DNA of 46,004 nucleotides, from the NCBI GenBank assembly GCA_030685235.1, contig MU839286.1:1-46004 (forward strand), read 5' to 3'. Origin of the DNA: Copromyces sp. CBS 386.78. Taxonomy: Eukaryota > Ascomycota > Sordariomycetes > Sordariales > Sordariaceae. Each line of letters starts with the position of its first letter. Within the stretch, counting starts at the first letter, position 1. Below are positions 41,450-46,004 of the stretch, one piece after another. The position numbers and the translations under genes were made by a program. Below the pieces are notes generated by a model. That model was not told the DNA's origin and made no database searches. It saw only the letters and a program-made list of their open reading frames with translations.

Positions 41450-44400
41450 TATTCCTTTTAATTATTAATTTTAATAAGGTTCGGTGGCGGTACTTTTTAA
41501 TTAAACGGGTCCGGACTTTATACCGGCTTATAAAGATAAATTACCGAAATAACCGGGTATATACGCTAAATTCCTAATAAATTAAGTTTGTAGGTTAAAG
41601 GGCCGACTTTTTCTAAGATTTAGTATAGTCCTATATATTCAGCGGAAAATTTCTTTTTTGGGGCGCATAATAAATAATAGCCTTTCTTAAATTAAAAATA
41701 ACCTTATCGCTAACTTTAAATATAACCGGCGAATATTTAATATTATATTATTCTTTAGTAACTATACCGGCCCGATTAATAAATTTTATAGCTTCTAATT
41801 AGAATTTTTAACGGATTAATGTAAAAGACTCCGTAATTAATATTTTTTTTATATTTAATATTAATAAATTAAATATTATTCGAAGTTTAAATCTATATAT
41901 TAATTTGTTAAGAGATAAATTAATTGTTAATTATATAATATTATTTAGGTTATATTATAAGGCGGCTAATATTAATATTTATAGGAATATATTAGTAGCG
42001 TACTATATATAGATTATTATTTTAGCCGTTTAATTTATATATTTAAATTAACTGTCCGTCTAAATATAGTAGGCCGTCGAAAAGAGAAGATTAATAATTA
42101 AGGCTTCGAAAATACTTTTCCAAATCCTAAAAACGAATTTTAAATTTCGGTTATTAATAATAGTAATTAGTAAGCCCTAATTATAGTATTGTAAGGCTTA
42201 TAATAAAATGACTACTTATTCTTTCGTCCTATACGTTGAATAACCTACTAATAATAGGACTTTCTTACTAAATTTATAAGTTATAATATATATAGTATTA
42301 AATTCGTCGAATTTTAAGAGGGATTATATAGTATTAGTAGATTTAATTATAAGTATATTAATAATAAAATTTATTATAATCGTATAATAAGGTTATAGGA
42401 ACGTTCGAATTAGTAGTAGTTCGCTAAACGTTAGTTATTAGTTTCGTTAATTTTAACGATATACTTTATAATATTTAACGTATTTTTAAACTATTTAGGT
42501 TTTATATTTTATATGAAATTGCAATAAATCTGCTATTATATAATTAATATTAAAATAATATTTTTCGTTGTAAATTAATTCTAATATTTTCTATATATAA
42601 GCGCGAAGAATATATAGGCGCCTTTCGTCTAAATAATCGACGTAGAAGAAAAGGCCGTCGTTAATTATATAAAAATTAGCCGGGAAATTAGGCCTCTTAC
42701 TTAAACGGCGTATATATATATAATTCGGAGCGTTAATATTCGTAATTAATTATAAAATTCTACTATATTTTAAATTAGCGGGGTAAATATTTACGAATAT
42801 TTATTTAAAGGCGGGAGCGATAACCGGTAAAATTGTCCGAGTATTTAGGGAAATTTCCGCGTATATAAAGGAAAAAGCGTTAAAATTTTCTAAATAACCG
42901 AAATAGGATTAAATATCGGTAAATTCGTCCGATAAATTATTATTATTAGCAGTTTCAATTATAAATAACTTTAATAAGGTATTGGGTATAATATTTAATA
43001 GTCTTAAAATATAGAAAATATTTAAGTTGAATTATAATACTTAATTAGTAGCGTTAGCGAGTTTAGGGTTTATTTTCGCTAAATCTATCGTTTTTAAGAA
43101 TATATATTTAATAATATTAGCGGTAGAAGCGTAATCCGTAATAATATTTACGGGTCGAATATTAGATTAGACCATTTTCCGTAGCTTTTATAGTATTTAA
43201 ATAATAGCGGCGATTTCTACTTCTATTAAATTGTATTTTTTTTCCGCTAAGGTCGTTAATTTTAATAGGAAATAAATAGGTTTAATTATTGTTAATAGGA
43301 TTTTATTTATATTAGGAATAAATTCGCTATCCTATTTATATTTGAACTAGAAAACGTAAATACTATATACTGTACTATTAGCGTTAATTTTAATAAATAA
43401 TACGTCCGTTTTAACGTAATAATATAAATACGCCTAATTGTATAAATTTTCTTATATATTACGAAAAGCTTCGAACTCTTCCTTAGTAAATTCAAACTTA
43501 ATTTTAGAAATATAAGCCTTTTTCGCCTATTTTATCGCTCCTAATTTTAAATCTCCCGATTTTTATATTCGTTTTAATAGTTCTATTTTTTTATAGTTAA
43601 ATAATTCCTCCTTTACGGCGAATTATAATATTCTTTAATATAATTAGCCAGTTATACTTAAATAGATTTCTAGGGTATCTAATGTATTAGGGAAATTAAA
43701 TTTTTAGAACGCTTTAATATAGTCCTCCGTATATTAATAATTTTAATTATTAACAATATTATTAAAAAGTTAAACGGATAGCAAAATTATAAATAATTTA
43801 TAGGCGTTAATATAAATATAATATTTATTAAAGAATATTATTATAATATTAATATACTTTAAATATTCCTCTTTAATATTGCTAAAAATAATAATATTAT
43901 TAATATAAGTACGTATAAATAATTAATAGTCGAAGAATAATCAGTCTATAAAATATTATACGAATATAAGTAAATTCTTAAAATTTATTAGTATAATATT
44001 AGATTATTTAAGCCTATAAGGGCTAATTATTATTATATAATTATAGTAGAACGTAAAAACTAGTAATTAGTAGAAAAATCCGGCAGTATTAAAAATATTA
44101 AAGAATTTCTTATTGATTATTTCATAATTATATTTTTTTAGTCGGGCAATAAATAAACGTCTAATATTGTAATACTATTTAGGGGGCGAAGATTAACGAT
44201 TATTCGGGGTTTATCGACGTTATTAACTTTCCGCTATATAATAAAAATAAAGTATATAATAGGAGTAGGCTATAATATAAAGGATATTTTACCCTACGTA
44301 TATAATTTATTATATTCTTTATTAAATAATTCACAATTTTTAACTCCTAATAAATAAAATTTAACGATTTTCTATTAGTTTTACTATCTTTCAATAAAGT

Positions 44401-45400
44401 TTATACGTATTTTATCCTCCTCCTTTATTAAAACGATCCCCTAATTTTTAAAAACGTTGATATATTTATTTAAGAAGCTCTTTATTTATTAAATAAAATT
44501 GGGGTCGTTATTATAAATATTGATACCTATTTCGGAGGGAATAAATTCGATATCGTTAAATTTATTTAATTTATATAATAGGATATTAAAAACCTTTTTC
44601 TAAATCGTTACTTCCTTATTATTTTTAATACTTCGGTCGATATATATAGTATATTACTTAGGGGAGAGGTTAATTTATATTTCGGGGGTTAAATAAATTA
44701 TATTAAATACATTAAAAAATATAGCCGTTTCGGTAACTTTAGGCGATAAGTATATAATTATACCGATATGGGTATTTATAGGAATAAAAAAGTTATTATT
44801 AGATTAATTTAGGTACGGAATTATTTTAAAGGTTTTATTGTCTACCGTAGCGTTTAGTAAATTAAATAATTGAGTGTAAAAATTATAAGCGGGATATTTA
44901 TTTAAAGAATACTAATTATTAAATTAAACGTTATACCGGACTAGAAGGATGCTAGAATAATAAATTAGAAAGATTATATTTTATTTAGCGAAAATTTCGG
45001 CGATAAAAGTATCTTCTTTTAATTCGTCCTTTTTAAAAAAAACCTTATTTTATATTTTTATACCAAATATAAATCTAAATGAATAAAAAGCGGTATTAAA
45101 ATTAAGTTTAATACTATAATTATAAAGAAAATCCGTTTTTAATAATATATTCGGGCTTAGTTCTTTAATAATTAATATAGAAATTTAGAAATAACTATTA
45201 ATTTTAACGCTATTGACCCTCCCTTCTATATAGAAATTAAATTCGACTATAATATTAATAACCGTTTTTAAATTAATTCCGTTTATAACGCACGGCGGGA
45301 ATTTAATATACCGAATATTCGGGGAAAATTTCTCGATAAACGTTTAACTTATTACTATTAAAGAATATTTAGAATTAAAATAAATAGTAATAGGAAGCGT
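41450..45400 (-). pseudogene. RIP-inactivated Ty3/gypsy polyprotein (protease-RT-RNase H-integrase)
   Basis: Read through stops on the minus strand, the domains come in gypsy order. Protease: 'NSKYSLIVISKTF' (45376 downwards; family DSG...) and 'ELSPNILLKTDFLYN' (~45.15 kb). Reverse transcriptase: 'VDKPRIIVNLRPLNSIITILDVYLLPDQ' block (~44.2 kb), then 'TYINNIIIFSN' (43907-43896, family YIDD). Integrase: 'NNRNLKFVFRIWKSIFEAL' (42155-42144, family 'SDRDPKF') and 'LLFSTAYYIQTDS' (family 'STAYHPQTDG'). The integrase C-terminal 'KKFSAEYIGLY*ILEKVGPLTYKLNL' and 'YPVISVIYL' lie at ~41.67-41.55 kb. Catalytic Asp residues are Asn in all three enzymes, so the copy is dead. The RNase H part between 43.0 and 43.7 kb is inferred from position. 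Confidence 0.82.
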
Positions 45401-46004
45401 ATTTAGGCTCAATTTAATATCGACTTTTAAATATAATATAGTCTTCTATAAGTTTAGCATTCCGTTTCGGGCGGCAATATTTGTAATAGCTTCGATAATT
45501 TATTTTTCTATAAAAGTTAATAGAGCGTATTAATTTTTATATTATATATTTAATAATTTAGGCTTCCGACTATTTATTAAAGTAAGTAATTTTAATATAA
45601 TATCTATTTCTTTTACCTTCCTACCTTTATTTAAAGCCTTTTAAAAAGCTCTAAGCAAAATATTTTTAACTTTAAACGAAGGATTAGATAATTTATAAAA
45701 TATTTAAACTATTTTTAAACATTTAGCAATTATAACGAAATTAAAATTAAATAATAAATTTAATAATAAGGATTCGTTATTATTATTATATTTAATATTT
45801 ACGACGGGTATAGCATTAATAATAATAGTAGAAATTGCGTAGTTTAACGTCGGGGTTATAGAAGCTTAAAATATAGTATTAAATATATTAATATAAAGTA
45901 CGGAGGAACTAATATTATTATTATTCTTATTCCTTAGCTATATATAAATACAGTGCCAATCTGGCATGAGGTCCTTCTCCTGGTTTTCGGTAGGCGAAAC
46001 CTTG
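45401..46004. other. RIP-mutated DNA, probably gag side of the gypsy relic, ending in a short normal patch
   Basis: The AT-rich sequence continues upstream (in element orientation) of the protease, where gag would be expected, but no zinc knuckle was recognised. The last ~55 bases (45950-46004, CAGTGCCAATCTGGCATGAG and on) have normal composition and many CpA, so unmutated DNA starts at the window edge. Confidence 0.45.

Overview
The window looks like chromosomal DNA of a filamentous ascomycete, most likely a Sordariomycete close to Neurospora or Sordaria. Three things point there. Genes have short introns (51-154 bp) with GTAAGT/GTACGT-type donors and CTAAC-like branch points. The proteins are fungal versions of conserved eukaryotic factors. 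The intergenic heterochromatin carries the mark of repeat-induced point mutation (RIP): long AT-rich stretches full of TpA and almost free of CpA, in which transposon proteins can still be read through stop codons and G-to-A / C-to-T changes.

Layout. (1) 1-5.3 kb is RIP-mutated heterochromatin. It holds the right end of a small DNA transposon (end at 95) and a decayed pogo/Tc1-like element (1225-4584) with ~250-bp terminal inverted repeats and a DDE transposase relic on the minus strand. (2) 5.3-33.8 kb is a gene island without RIP. It carries an RS-rich NFKBIL1-like protein, a 931-aa orphan, a multi-pass membrane protein with an AT-hook, the small GTPase Arl3/ARFRP1, the exosome subunit Rrp45, the spliceosome factor Cwc15, the SSU-processome scaffold Utp10, the pre-60S factor Noc3 and a yapsin-like aspartic protease. 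(3) 34.1-46.0 kb is again RIP-mutated. It contains a hAT transposase relic (~35.3-36.8 kb), a Ty3/gypsy polyprotein relic on the minus strand (~45.4-41.4 kb) and, inserted into this ruined DNA without being mutated, three young-looking elements: a solo LTR (34709-35069, 5-bp target duplication) and two short inverted-repeat elements (37448-37860 and 38172-38901), each with a perfect 8-bp target duplication.

Five of the nine genes act on RNA or ribosome assembly (NFKBIL1-like, Rrp45, Cwc15, Utp10, Noc3). Two pairs are divergent with compact shared promoters: Rrp45/Cwc15 (469 bp, with a 17-bp palindrome between direct repeats) and Utp10/Noc3 (692 bp).

The most novel signal is a family of short transposons defined by their ends. 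Three different termini (window start, 37.4 kb, 38.2 kb) share a GAG/CTC tip, a TCG(G/C)AC core exactly 12 bp from the tip, and a second copy of that core exactly 22 bp further in, although the surrounding sequences differ. The two complete copies have 8-bp target duplications, as hAT elements do, and a hAT transposase relic lies about 0.7 kb away. All gene models come from reading the sequence alone; splice joins were checked for frame and length consistency, but no database search was possible.
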